Part shown: piece by piece, positions 53,560 through 64,000 of the stretch
Layout: every line of letters starts with the position of its first letter
How positions within the stretch are numbered: the first letter of the stretch is position 1
Assembly (NCBI GenBank): GCA_008508345.1
Contig: QNGE01003321.1
Coordinates: 1 to 64,000 of the forward strand
Direction of reading: 5' to 3'
DNA length: 64,000 nt
DNA from: Paragonimus westermani
Lineage: Eukaryota; Platyhelminthes; Trematoda; Plagiorchiida; Troglotrematidae
Position numbers and translations under genes: made by a program
The notes under the pieces: generated by a model
Database searches by the model: none
Told to the model about the DNA's origin: nothing
Seen by the model: only the letters and a program-made list of their open reading frames with translations

Positions 53560-56500
53560 ACACCAGCTGTCTCGGCCTTCTGAACAAACTACCGCAAATC
53601 AGATTGCTGGTCCACCGCATCAACTCCTACATCTTTGCTTTAACAAAGACGCGGGTTTACGTGGATCTCAGTGATACTTAATGGCATGTTCTGGGGAATT
53701 CTTCGTACCTGACGGAGTCCTCCCCTGGACGCATGGGAGATCGTGTCGTCTTCCTGAGCCAGAAGCTCCCGATGCCAGCCGTCTTAGGGAAATTCACCAC
53801 CCCAAAGAGGTGCGGCATATTTTTGGATAAGAATCCAACTTTGTGGTCTTGGCACGCTGCTTGTCGGTATAACGCACCGTTTGCCGTCGTGTGGAGCATC
53901 CGACGACGAGGCCATTTTTGCCGCCGTAGACTATCGCACGTTCATCCACAGCTTCTTTCATCCTCTTATTAAGGGTGACTTTCACGCACCCAAACTCAAT
54001 TCCATGGCGAATTTTCATGAGGACTATGTTGATTCTCGAAGCCCTTGGCAATGTGTATCTCTGTAAATGCCTGAACACAGCATGTCAAAATACCTACAAA
54101 GCACCGTCCAGGACAGACACCATGCCTGCTTGACCTGGTTATCACTAATGAAGCTTACCTGGTAGACAGAGTGGCCATCAAACCACAGCCAGAGCGTAGT
54201 GACCACATATTACAAGCCTCCGATTTTATCTGTTACTGGCTCCAAAATGCTGTGACAGACTTCATTCCAAAACTTTCAGAAAGCGGGCTGAACGCAGTAA
54301 GGACAATTTTAAGCACACTCAGCCTTGCACCTGACTTAGTGAACGCAGACTACCATTTTTCGAAACTGCCGTTCACGAAGCTGGTAAAGCTTTTCTCCCT
54401 CGAAAACTATGGGATTCCTCCCCCGTGGGCTGCCTCCTCCGAACACACGTAACCTTCTCGAAGTACGTTCTGTTCACTCCTCTAAACAGAAGCTAATGGG
54501 CGGACCGGAGGGTCTAGTTGTCTTTCGCTGTGTACGAAACAGTTGAGAGCTGGAAATCCCTCAACATACTCAAAGGACATAGTCAAAAATCTTACTGGTA
54601 TATCGCGAGAATGGAAGTTTTCTTTTCAAGTACATGCGTTGCCAGCGGAAAACTAAGCCCTCAGTGTTTTCTCTGCGACTTCCCGATGGGAAAACCTCCT
54701 CCAACTCCCAAGTTGTTGCTGAAGTGTTCACAGAATAATATCCAGCAGTCCACAATGTGGGTCCGCCAAACAGGTATCCAATTTTCCCTGGGAGAAACTT
54801 CCAGTATACACTCCTGACAGCTGACTTCTCTTTGCTTAACGTTCAGGGTCTCCTGTAAAAGACCAATCCTTATTGTGCCATAGGACCAGATCCTCGAAGA
54901 AGTGTCCTTCGGTTTTGCGGTGATACTTTATAATCCATTTAGACAGGCGATTCGGGTAGGCAGCCTCCCGGAGTCATGAAAGGAGGCCACTTTCACAGCC
55001 ATATTTAACGCAAGTGATCGTCACATTCTTGTTAGTTGACGGCTGATAAGCCTTACCACTACCCCAGGAGTGATTGCTAAAACGCCTCATCCTCAAGCAA
55101 TTCATCTCAAATAACCTTTTATCCCCCACCCGGCATGGTTTTCTTTTTGACTGGCCATATATAACCAATACGTTGATCTTCATGGTTAGCCTGACAGAGT
55201 CCGGAGACAGTGATGCTATTTCCTTTGACTTTGCCGAGGCATTCGACCTTGTACCACGCGGCCCTCTTACACATAAACTATCAGCCCACGAGATCCAGGG
55301 AGAGATCCTGCGCTGGACTGCTTCATTTCTTGGTAACAGGACTTTCAGAGTAAAAACCTGTTCGAGCATTTCTTCGCCCTGTCCGGTCTCCATAGATGTC
55401 CCCCAAAGATCCATACTTGGTCTACCGTTGTTTTTGATATACATCAGTGATCTCCCCAAGCTTATTTCTGACGACACTCTCCTTCATGCAGATGTTTCAA
55501 AATATAGACTTCGTGTGATCACAGTGTAACATGCAAGGCAGCTGTTTAGAACTCTGCATACCCGTAACACTCGCAAACCAACATATGGGCTATGTGAAGG
55601 CACCAAAAACGGCGTTTTTCCGAAGTAGGGGTTCCAGTGACAGTTGTGTAAGGGGAAACAACATAACCAAGTATGAGCCAAAGTCCGAATAAGCCACTCA
55701 CACGATTTACACAAGCGGAAACTAAAACGATGACCATGACACAACACCAAGCACCGTTGCACAACTCATATTTAATCCATGCCCGCTTGCTGATTCCGAT
55801 CGCGCGCCACACCAATTGCAGTGCAGACCGACCTTGACCGTATTAAGTGCTAGCCAGATGACTAGAGACTCCTCCTGAACGACAGCAAGTGTGTTCACAT
55901 TTCGCTCGGAGGAAACTCCGGGAACCTATACATGATACACGGTGCACAGTGTGAGACTGCGAAATTTGACCTTGAAAAGGACCTGAGGATTTGGCCGTCA
56001 CCTGGGTTAGCTTTCCTTTATCACTACCAGATGACCGCCAAAAGAGATATGCGACTCTCGGAATGACCAGAAGAGGCTTCCCCGCATAGACAGGCATGCT
56101 ATTCAAACGCTTCACGGAATCTGTATAAGACCACTGCTAGAGTATGTTAGACAGATCGTTTATACCGGTTCAAGAACGGACATACTTGCCATCGAACGGG
56201 CTCAGCGATTAGCCACCGAACTGGTTACTGGCTTGTGGCATCTCTCCTACAAGTCTTGCCTCGAAATTCTTGTTCTTTATCCGATTCGGTTTCGAGGACT
56301 ACGCGGTGAATTAATTCTTGCGCGATTTTCCTCCAGCGCAGCAATTCTTTACCACAGTAAATGATAAAATTTGAAGGGATCATGATTAGAAGCTTTATAT
56401 GCCTCCACACCGGATCTTCCCTAGACAACAGATCATTAAGGGTTATCAACCATTTGAACGACTTTCCATTAGAGGCAGTTATCTGCTCGTCTGAGGACCT

Positions 56501-56640
56501 TTTCAAAGTGGTGATGGGGTTCCGCCTACTAAGAAACTGTTGGATTAGTAATTTACTTTATTCTGTTAGATTATCATTTTACTCTGGTCTTGGTAATGTC
56601 TGTAAACCTCAAGAGCGGTGTTACACCATGTTTTGAATGA
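53560..56640 (+). pseudogene. CR1-like LINE E ORF2 (endonuclease + RT), interrupted by repeat S
   Basis: Endonuclease: L-N-K-L-P-Q-I-R-L-L near 53583, L-S-Q-K-L-P-M-P near 53754, G-D-F-H-A-P-K near 53976, L-D-L-V-I-T-N-E-A-Y near 54137 and S-D-H-I-L near 54190 (histidine kept). RT: F-D-F-A-E-A-F-D-L-V-P at 55218-55250, V-P-Q-R-S-I-L-G near 55400, L-L-H-A-D-V near 55482 in place of L-L-Y-A-D-D. Repeat S then cuts the frame (55525-55811); it resumes as L-L-N-D-S-K-C-V-H-I-S near 55873 and closes with V-I-N-H-L-N-D-F-P-L-E-A-V at 56437-56475. Confidence 0.85.
55525..55811 (-). mobile_element. Short dispersed repeat S inserted into LINE E
   Basis: On plus the insert reads TGTAACATGC...GCGCGCCACA; on minus it aligns with 46420-46715 over its length. 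TG...CA ends and a size near 290 bases would fit a solo LTR, and TGTAAC/GTTACA or TGTGGC also give short inverted ends. The LINE RT frame before it (ending V-I near 55520) and after it (A-V-Q-T-D-L-D-R-I-K from about 55818) belong together. No exact target duplication could be defined (GATC at 55517-55520 and 55798-55801 is the nearest candidate). Confidence 0.7.
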
Positions 56641-57690
56641 CTGCCTTTTAGGTCAACAGAAAACCACCGGACATCAAAACAGACGAATTGACTAAATCCG
56701 GGTAATTTTGGCCTCTAACCTTGAGCCCGTGTGCAAATCGCTGAAATCACCGAATGGATTGAGCAATAACGCGTTTAAAATCCGCTCTCAACTCCAAATT
56801 ACAGGATCCAATGAAAACAGGAAGAAACCAAACTCCGATTAGGCAACGTGCTTAGCTGCCGGTTGCTCCGCAGGGGTTATTCGCCCTCAATAATTTGTTG
56901 TGCCTACCAGGCCTAGCAGTCCTTTTGTAGTTACTCACGCAGTTCCATGGAAGTAGGCGTGCGAACTGAATTGTGAAAATCTCACTGCGCGAGGGTCGAA
57001 TGTAACTTGATGGATTCTGAAGAGGGTTTGTAAACTGTTACCACGAACCCTCTATGTAAAGCGCTATTACTATCGCAGAAGAATTCAGATACTCTGCACT
57101 TACTTCTGATACACGGAGTTCATCGCGCAACACTGCTGCGACTAATATGCCATTCGTTGTAGCAACTGCATTGGAGCGAAAAGTTAAAGCAACGGTGCTA
57201 CAAGACAAATGCGATGATACAATAGCTGTCCACGGTAGATTCCACCGCACTAAATCCGCAGTGCTTCGGGAAGGTTCTCCCTTTTACTAACGGAAACTCC
57301 AGCAAATTCGATCCCTCCAGGTGTGCTAGAAGTATGTTACCACGGTTACCCACGAAACGTGCGCGGACGAAGGGGGTATTGATTCAAACAATGAACGAGT
57401 AGTTTGTATTGTACAATGAACGTAACGGGTATGAAGAATATTGCATAATAAAAGGGCAAGAAGGTAAAAGGTTCTACATAACACAGCAGTACCTCATGGC
57501 ACCATAGAGGCTCAGCGGGTAGCATGTTTGGCAAGTTTCGCTCGTCTTGCTCTTCGTGTGATACCAGAAGGAGAACACGTACCGACCCGGGGAGATGTGA
57601 GTTGTCTCTCTCACACCTACGTCTCAATTACCTAGTCATTTTGCCTTTCTCATAAACTATAGGTTTTGCGGGTTCGTCAGCTAGCGTGTG
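56641..57690. other. LINE E 3' flank and a short repeat
   Basis: 57561-57593 (ATACCAGAAGGAGAACACGT then ACCGACCCGGGGA) resembles 60928-60960. A 93-codon minus frame (57627-57346) is a shadow of this repeated sequence. No gene. Confidence 0.45.
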
Positions 57691-58200
57691 ACGTGAAATT
57701 AATCCAACTACCTATGTTTGTGGACCTTGTTCCAAGATAGTGTGGCCTTGCAGTAAGCCGATTGCCTGCGACGTTTGTAGCTACTGGGTTCACTGCAACT
57801 GCTACCCCGAGTTCCCCATAGACTTGTACTTGAGGCTCCGAAACTCACTCACTCCGGCCCTCAGATACCATTGTGTGGCATGCCATCTAAACATCCTTAA
57901 GGATAACAGCACCCACGACAAAGACGGAACAAGCAACTTGGTCAGTTCCTCACCGTGTACAGCGTGCATGCCCGATACATCAACAACCTTACTCTAACTA
58001 CACACAGTCATAGCCATCCGCCTCCTGTACTAGCCAATAAACCAAATTCGGCTTTCCACACTAAGCGCAAGCGTGGCAAACGCATTGTGACTGTGTCTCA
58101 GCAAGTTGGTACGTCTAAGTCGCCCATCAGCACGAACCAAGAAAGCTCTAAGCCGTCAGTGGAATGCCGTAACCACACAGCCGTCCCCTAGTCCCGAACA
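57691..58200 (+). pseudogene. ORF1 of CR1-like LINE F with Cys-rich (PHD-like) start
   Basis: Frame around 57715-57800 reads Y-V-C-G-P-C-S-K, A-C-D-V-C-S-Y-W-V-H-C-N-C, and A-C-H near 57878, a Cys/His pattern like the PHD-type finger found in ORF1 of some CR1 elements. The rest is Thr/Ser-rich. A frame change near 57955 leads to the 78-codon continuation ending at 58191. An ORF1 of this kind is thought to bind nucleic acid or chromatin (family knowledge, not shown here). Confidence 0.55.
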
Positions 58201-58329
58201 CAAAGCATAACTACGGTCAACCTAGCCCAGGGAGTACCCGTTACACATTTGAAAGGCGGGCAGTACTCCAGATAAAGGTACGCAGTACACGAATCTAACT
58301 GGTGGTGTATAATTATTAGTGTTTTTCTT

Positions 58330-59830
58330 CAAAGAAAAAAGTGCAGGAATTGCGACAGCCTGTCGACCCAAATAAGCCTAAGATGATAGGTGTATTGGAG
58401 ACATGGCTAACGCCGGACATATCCGATCAGGAGATAGAAATTCTTGGTTATTCCGTCTTTCGCAAGGATCGGCTGGTCAGCAGAGTTAGGGGTGTAGCAG
58501 TTTACGTTAGTGCTGAACTACGCTCAGCGCTGAACAGAGACCCAACCCTACTTTCACTTAAAGAGACACTGTAGATAGATGTTAAGATGTCTCACTTGTC
58601 ACACGTCATTGTTGGCGTCATCTATCTTGACCGTCCGCAGCCTCATAATGGGATGAAAGGATGCACAGTGCCACTAGACGGGGCACCACGAACACCGGAT
58701 ATTGTGCTATCGTTCTAGGCGACCTCAGCCTCCCGCACACAGGTATCTTCAGCAGACTAACGTCCGGTACTGTGGCCACTAAGTTCCATAATCTTGTGCA
58801 AGAGGTAGGACTCACCGGCCACATCAATCAACCCACGAGGTGGAGCGAAGGCCACAGACCACCCTGACTAGAAATGTGTTAACTAGTGAGCCCTACATGG
58901 TGTTAATGCACCATTGGGTGCAAGCGACCACACCACAATCAGTTTCCGCCTACTATATGATTCGGGTACACTTATATCAAACCAATTGGCCACCACCTGG
59001 AGAATGTAACACCTAGAGTTTATTTCGTTACACCTGTACACCGCGATAACCAGTTCAGTCGCACTCCGCGCCCCTCCTGCAATTCACCTTGGTTCAAATC
59101 ATCAACCACGCGTCTAATGAAAGAGGAGTGGGTTTTGTGAGATGCGTTTATTCTTAAAGGAGATGGCGCTTCACACCTCATACATATGTTGTAATAAATG
59201 TACACCAGCCGTACGCGCTGACCGCAAGGTTCACCAGGTATCACCTGCGAGATCCATCGCTGACTGCCCTAGAGGCTCTCCGGAGATTGGCCACTAAGAG
59301 GGTTGAGGGTGTATCCTCCTTGTCTTATGAGGACCGTCTGTCGAAACTGAAACTATTCCCCATAGCTTAGGCATTTAAGCGGTGACCTTATACTAACATA
59401 TGAGTCATTGAGTCATCCCAGCAAAAATCTACTCACACTCGCCGATATAGTGAGTCTCAGGGGCCATAAGTACAAGGTTTCCATACCACGTAATAGCCCC
59501 TCTTGTAGATAACATTTTTTTGCTGTCCGAATCTGTTCGGCAACGATTTTTCTGGCACCATCAGTAGATGTATTCACGAGGTAGCTTGGTGACTGGATTA
59601 TCCCAAGATGGCCGTAGGCGGTCGGACACATATGGCTCCATGTACCTTAACTGTCATTTCCTTCCTCTCTTGTCTTTTCCTGACTTCATTTGTCCCTCTC
59701 TTCTCCATCTAATCTCCCCTTTCCATTGTTATACAACAAAACGTTGCAACCTCCCCACTTGCTCGACTGCTGCTAGCTGTTCCAACATTCAACAACTCAT
59801 ACTCTCACCATTTCGACAGTTCACGTGATC
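58330..59830 (+). pseudogene. CR1-like LINE F ORF2 with RT core deleted
   Basis: Endonuclease: E-L-R-Q at 58344, G-V-L-E-T-W-L-T-P-D at 58392-58420, F-R-K-D-R-L near 58458, L-G-D-L-S-L-P near 58718 (G-D-F-N box decayed), I-N-Q-P-T-R-W near 58826, G-A-S-D-H-T-T-I-S-F near 58917 (S-D-H kept). After about 59240 the frame jumps to the closing motifs R-R-L-A-T-K-R-V-E-G-V, Y-E-D-R-L-S-K-L-K-L-F-P and L-R-G-H-K-Y-K-V-S. The whole RT core between these is missing. A pyrimidine-rich 3' tail follows at 59640-59770. Confidence 0.8.
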
Positions 59831-59994
59831 AGAGTAGACGGATAACAGCCTGACTGTGAAATCGAGGTCGAATCTTTTATAAGACGGCACACCCCTTGCT
59901 ACCGATTCTTACCGGAATACCTCGAGGAGAGAATACTATCCACGTATTTTACTTCGAGCTCCGCGAGAAACCCGTAAAACCAGTACTCGCTTCT

Positions 59995-60960
59995 AGATAA
60001 AATAATCATGTGAGCGTCAAAAATTCAATGATTTTTCTGAGGGGATTTCCAGTCGCCCCATTCTCTATGCGGGTGACTCGAAAATCTAGAATTCCCACGA
60101 TCCCAACACTTTGCAAGCTGACCTCGATGTAGTCAAGCAATAATCAGTGGGTTGGCATCTTTCCGTCAGCGATGATAAATGTGCATACATGTCTATTGGT
60201 GACGATTCTGGCAACGTCTTCGTAACGCACTACGCACAAGCGGAAGTGCGCGTTACCGAAGCGAGTCTTAAAAATATCTGGGCATGTGACTATCATCCAA
60301 TTTGTAAGTCTTATACCGTCATGAAAAAGCAAAGAGTGATTACGTGGCCGCTTCCTCGAATTGACAAGAAGGGCTTTCAAAATTTTCGCGACGTTTATGT
60401 CTGACTGTTGCTCGACTGTGCTAACTCAGTTGTTTATTCCGGCCTCAAGAAGGAAAAGTTGCGACCAAAATCGTAGTGGGTCTTCAGAACGTTTCGTACA
60501 AGTCTCAGCCCTAAATATTTGATCTTTACTCCCTGGAATACCGAGGACTACGAGTAGGTCTCATTCTTACTTTTCTTCCTTGTTTCTAAAGGATTGACGG
60601 AGAAACTCTACTCTCGCAAGTCCAAGTGGGCTAAAAGATCACAATAAGAAGTTCGTTAAAAGGAGATCTCAAACACCTATCCGACAGAACTTTATCCGTC
60701 ACAGTGTGATCAACCATTAAAATAGCCTTTCGTCGGTCGTTATTGCTTGTTTTGGGATGCAGTTCAAGGCTTTGTTAGACGATTATCTGTTTGTCAAAAA
60801 TAGTAGGTGAAGAATAAGATCTTGCTTATTCCCACATCTAATGCTCCTACATAGACACTATCCAGGGAATGCGGGTGCTACAGCGGTTCTTCTAAGATTG
60901 CATTTCAGAAGAGCTTACGCCCGTATAATACCAGAAGAAGAATCGTACTGACCCGGGGAA
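59995..60960 (+). pseudogene. CR1-like LINE G, RT C-terminal fragment
   Basis: Begins at the catalytic box: L-Y-A-G-D-S-K-I near 60066, with Y-A-D-D changed to Y-A-G-D. Then L-Q-A-D-L-D-V-V, W-H-L-S-V-S-D-D-K-C-A-Y-M-S from 60151, and V-V-Y-S-G-L-K-K near 60430. The remaining C-terminal motifs are weak. The repeat shared with 57561 lies at 60928-60960, after the ORF end. Confidence 0.72.
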
Positions 60961-61109
60961 CTTAGGGTATCAGCATCCGCGTACCAATCACTGAGTCACT
61001 GAAATGCTCGAGTGATCGCATAGAGGTCCAGTCTTTGGCAGCCCAACGAGCAGTCGTACAACACAATGTAGTCCCCCGTCACAACAAGACTGGACCTTGA
61101 CGCGGTGCG

Positions 61110-61300
61110 ACGGCTTGCGCATCTTGATGACCTATTGGGCTAAACTGGACGGTGTGGTGACCAAACCAACAGAGTTACTTATACCAGACAGGTCAGTAGG
61201 TAGACATCTGACAAACCACAGTGTCCTGGTCCTCCAGGTTGGAGGTCAGAAGAAGACTGATATCTTTGTCAAAAAAATGCACCAGTTCTAGCACACTGCC
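61110..61300 (+). repeat. RTE-like 5' region, copy 2
   Basis: Partner of 21560-21790 (minus). Located about 400 bases upstream of an RTE endonuclease start in the same orientation. Confidence 0.7.
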
Positions 61301-61689
61301 GTCCACCCGTTGCCTTACGGTACAGGCTTTTGAACCAAAGACTGGCTGAGAGCCCTAATCGTTCTCTTGTCTAGGTCTGGACGTCCTGGCAGTATCTCAG
61401 CCCACATACAACCGTGAGTACTCATAACACTGTTAATTCCATACTGTATCGGCCGTCTCGCAGTATAAACCGGGTCACCCTATCTGCTGCATTCACCAGG
61501 GTGGATAGGCGAAAACATGCTGCTGCTGACCTCTCCCTCACTGTCATCAAACTTAGCTCTCAGGCCCCTCTCAACCCCCATTTCTGGTAATTACTCTGCA
61601 GGTCTCACAATAGATATAGCTAATCATAGTAACACTCTGGCGGTAAGTCCCATCTCTTACAACTGAAACTCAGATCTCTCTTCTTTTGC

Positions 61690-62240
61690 TTAGGCCTAGA
61701 ATGCAAGTTAATGTAAGTGCCTTCAACGTTCACACGCTAAAACAGATAGGTCAGCAGACCGCTCTTGCACGAACGTTAGGCTCCTTAAATGTCGATGTCT
61801 GCTGTATCTCGGGGACTAGAATCCAGGACAGTAGTCAACGTACAGAACTAACAGCACCCGCATTGTCTTCCCGATACTGGATATACATTCCGGGCTACTA
61901 CGGCCGCCGTTACATGTCAGGCTGGAGTAGGTATAGTTTTTAGCACGACGTGTTAACAATAGACTTTGCACTATCCGCTTGACGGGTTTTGTTAAGGTCA
62001 GCTGGAGACGCAAGACTTTCAGAAATCTTTTGAATGTCCACTTACGCTCCTACTGACTGTAGTGAAACCGGCGGCAAGAACGCGTTTTGTTGGGATTTGG
62101 TTCCTATCCTTCGGTCGACACGTAGCTCTGAAATAGTCGTTCTGACCGGAGATATGAATACCCAAGTCGGCCGTATTGGTGAGGCCGAGTCTCGTCCAGA
62201 TGGCAGTCGCGTTGAAACGTGTATAGTGCAGCAAAGCTTG
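61690..62240 (+). pseudogene. RTE-like endonuclease, N-terminal part
   Basis: M-Q-V-N-V-S-A-F-N-V-H-T-L-K-Q-I-G-Q-Q at 61701-61757 is the start of the AP-like endonuclease in RTE elements of flukes. C-C-I-S-G-T-R-I-Q-D follows (the E of S-E-T-R changed to G, removing a metal ligand). After a gap and stop, S-T-Y-A-P-T-D-C at 62037 and V-L-T-G-D-M-N-T-Q-V-G near 62140-62172 continue the domain. It then runs in frame into a GIY-YIG segment. Confidence 0.85.
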
Positions 62241-62249
62241 TTCTGCTCT

Positions 62250-62680
62250 CCCAAACGACTAAGTCACCTCTACCCCCTGTCAAAAAACGAATCCCTATAT
62301 TTTCTACCAGCCATTTTATCCGTTAGTTTTCCCACAGTTGCGGAAACATACGTTGGTAGAACAGAAAGGATGCTTGCATACAGGATCAAGGAGCACATCC
62401 CGAACTGGTTGCGGGTTGCATTGACACCTGCCAATGAGTAACACTCAACGAGTACGAGGTGTCGCTTCATCCATCGCAAGGCACCTATCGATCACAGGTC
62501 ACAGTGTCAATATCGGATCTTCGTTGAAGGTCTTGATAAACACTCACAGCTCACAACTTCTCAAGTATATTGAGGCATCGTTGATCAGCCGTCGACGACC
62601 GGTTTTATGCGTACGAAAAAAAACTGTCTGTCAACCTTTGTTTACCGTGGTTTTAGCCCTGAGTGATCCAACCTGATTTA
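62250..62680 (+). pseudogene. Penelope-like GIY-YIG endonuclease domain, fragment
   Basis: E-T-Y-V-G-R-T-E-R-M-L-A-Y-R-I-K-E-H near 62343-62397 is the Y-V-G-R-T...R-x-x-E-H core of the GIY-YIG domain in Penelope-like elements. After a stop at 62439 the frame 62434-62676 gives S-S-I-A-R-H-L-S-I-T-G-H and R-R-R-P-V-L-C-V, matching the A-x-H-L-x-x-T-G-H and R-x-P-x-L-C-x-Q blocks. The RT of the Penelope element is absent. Confidence 0.78.
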
Positions 62681-63418
62681 TACTTGTAATCATTTCATCT
62701 GAGTGTTGTTGGTTTTGTTATCATGTTAGTCCCACGTTTACGACTAATGAGGGTGTGAGAATTGAATTCGTATCGTAATTGGTGTCTTCTGACTATTTTA
62801 TTCAAATGGTTCAAAGGGACTTAATGTTTAGAACTAAGGTTGCTTTCTTATGATTGATCATACGGTTTATTTGAGCAGTACCAAGTTTCCAGCGACTCGA
62901 TTTTGTTCTGCTGTTTGGCGTCGTTCGTTATACGTGCCTCGCTCAACGTTCGTCGGAAGAATGTACAGTGCCCTGCTCGGAGCCAGACTTGGTCTCAGAT
63001 AGACTGCATAACTGTTAGTTGTATGTTATCTGGCTCCGTTTTGGACTGTCGTTCTTATTGGAACGCATACATTTACATCATGTACGGGTAATTGTTTAAT
63101 CCACAGTTTTGGTGGAAAACGGTCTCATTGAGCAAACGGTTGGTTGTCGAAACACTTGCTGGGCCGTCGGTAAAGCATAGTTATCAGGTTAACCTGGGAC
63201 ACATGTTTAGTAGTTTTAATTGTGAAGGTCCTAATAGCTGCTCGGCCCAAATGTGCCAAGCCATTCATGACGCACATATTGTAGCTTTTGGCGGGGTGGT
63301 TTGTGGGGCATACAAACCTAAGGTCTTAGAGAAGTCTTCAAGGTTGTTGCCTGTGAGACAGACTAACCCTCATGACACGGAGTTCCTCATAAAAGGCTTA
63401 GACGTATCCTAATCGTCG
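62681..63418. other. Unassigned
   Basis: A 106-codon open frame on plus (63092-63412) has no motif I recognise. It lies between the GIY-YIG piece and an RTE RT start and could be either unique sequence or decayed LINE linker. Confidence 0.4.
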
Positions 63419-64000
63419 ATCATGAAGCATTTCTGCCTGAGAAAGGTAATGAAGTGGAAACCGCGTTTGTTTCAGAGAATGCTAACAATTTCCTCAAAGT
63501 TCAATGCTTCCTCCTATCAGTGACATTTCAGCGAATCGGACGGCGTACTCATTGACAGCACATCGAACAGATTAAACCGTTGAACAGAACGCCAAGGGCC
63601 AATTTAACCGACCTCTTAATTCCGCTGTGTTACTGCCACAAACTCAATATACTGATAGGTAGATCTAGAACCGCCTACCACGTCTGAGAACTGCTGTTGC
63701 ATTTCGCCTTTCAACGCAACAATGCTGCTGGTCCAAACGACCTCTTAGGGGCACTTTTATAAAATGGAAAGCATTAGTGGAGGCTTTGGCTCGACTGTTT
63801 CAACCAGCCCGGACGATGGGGAAAACTCTGTTGTGCTGGAGTCACTCGGTAATAGTTATCGCGTTCAAAAACAGGTTAGAAGCTCTCCGAGAAACCTCAA
63901 AACGATTACCTTAGCTCCCGTCATAACTAGAGTTCTAGTTCCATTATATCTCATTGATTCTATGCAGCACAGAAGAGCGGCACTAGTGTTCACGTTCACA
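63419..64000 (+). pseudogene. RTE-like LIN E RT start, running off the window
   Basis: N-N-A-A-G-P-N-D-L-L near 63719-63750 parallels the A-A-G-P-D-x-L-P motif before the RT fingers; L-V-E-A-L-A-R-L-F-Q near 63775 and I-T-L-A-P-V-I-T-R-V-L near 63903-63935 parallel the I-S-L-T-x-V-x-T-x-x-L block. Frames change between these. The window ends before the catalytic core. Confidence 0.68.

Noticed and set aside
1..64000. CRISPR array, rRNA operon, bacterial operons, phage
   Set aside because: No regularly spaced short repeats, no rRNA sequence, no ribosome-binding-site-led gene runs; all recognisable content is eukaryotic retroelement plus one spliced gene.

Overview
This window looks like nuclear DNA of a parasitic flatworm, most likely a digenean fluke. 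The evidence is (i) introns of 34 and 35 bases with GT/AG ends in the one intact gene, a size class typical of trematodes; (ii) Ty3/gypsy elements of the CsRn1-like type, recognised by a Gag finger of the form C-x-Y-H...C...P-C; and (iii) RTE-like and CR1-like LINEs plus a Penelope-type GIY-YIG fragment, the usual repeat mix of flukes. I see no bacterial operons, no CRISPR array, no rRNA and no intact tRNA.

The one intact cellular gene I can support lies on the minus strand from 38983 to 32100. It is a UBL4/GET5-family ubiquitin-like protein: 137 codons, four exons, all splice sites GT/AG, no stop or frameshift. Two tiny introns are followed by a 6.4-kb intron filled with broken retroelements. 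Its predicted role is in the BAG6-GET4-UBL4 complex that hands tail-anchored membrane proteins to the targeting machinery.

Nearly everything else recognisable is dead transposons. From 1 to 4.7 kb is a mag-like gypsy element (plus), split by a 449-bp insertion and a tRNA-Glu-like SINE head. From 6.1 to 9.9 kb is a CsRn1-like gypsy element (plus). From 13.2 to 15.9 kb are an LTR-like repeat and an internally deleted mag-like element (minus). From 20.7 to 27.6 kb is an RTE mosaic with the marks of a recent 5.8-kb inversion: two 409-bp, base-for-base identical inverted copies at its ends. From 27.6 to 31.4 kb are an LTR-like repeat, RTE endonuclease and RT pieces. From 34.6 to 37.0 kb (inside the long intron) are an RTE endonuclease piece, a gypsy integrase with polypurine tract and LTR, and an RTE RT end. 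From 39.5 to 41.9 kb is a CR1-like LINE (minus), followed by a CsRn1-like gypsy element (minus) to 44.5 kb. From 49.4 to 60.8 kb are four CR1-like LINEs in plus orientation. From 61.1 to 64 kb are an RTE 5' region and endonuclease running into a Penelope GIY-YIG domain, then the start of another RTE RT.

The elements are not expected to be active: all have stops or frameshifts, and most have altered catalytic motifs (RT boxes read YPDD, YLND, YPHP, YAVD, YAGD; protease boxes read DIE, DTC, GNG). Family assignments rest on motif recognition only, and element borders are approximate unless a repeat, target duplication or splice site fixes them. I found no convincing new multi-gene system. The best leads are the intact UBL4-like gene, the inversion scar with a templated insertion, and a short repeat placed directly upstream of the gene.
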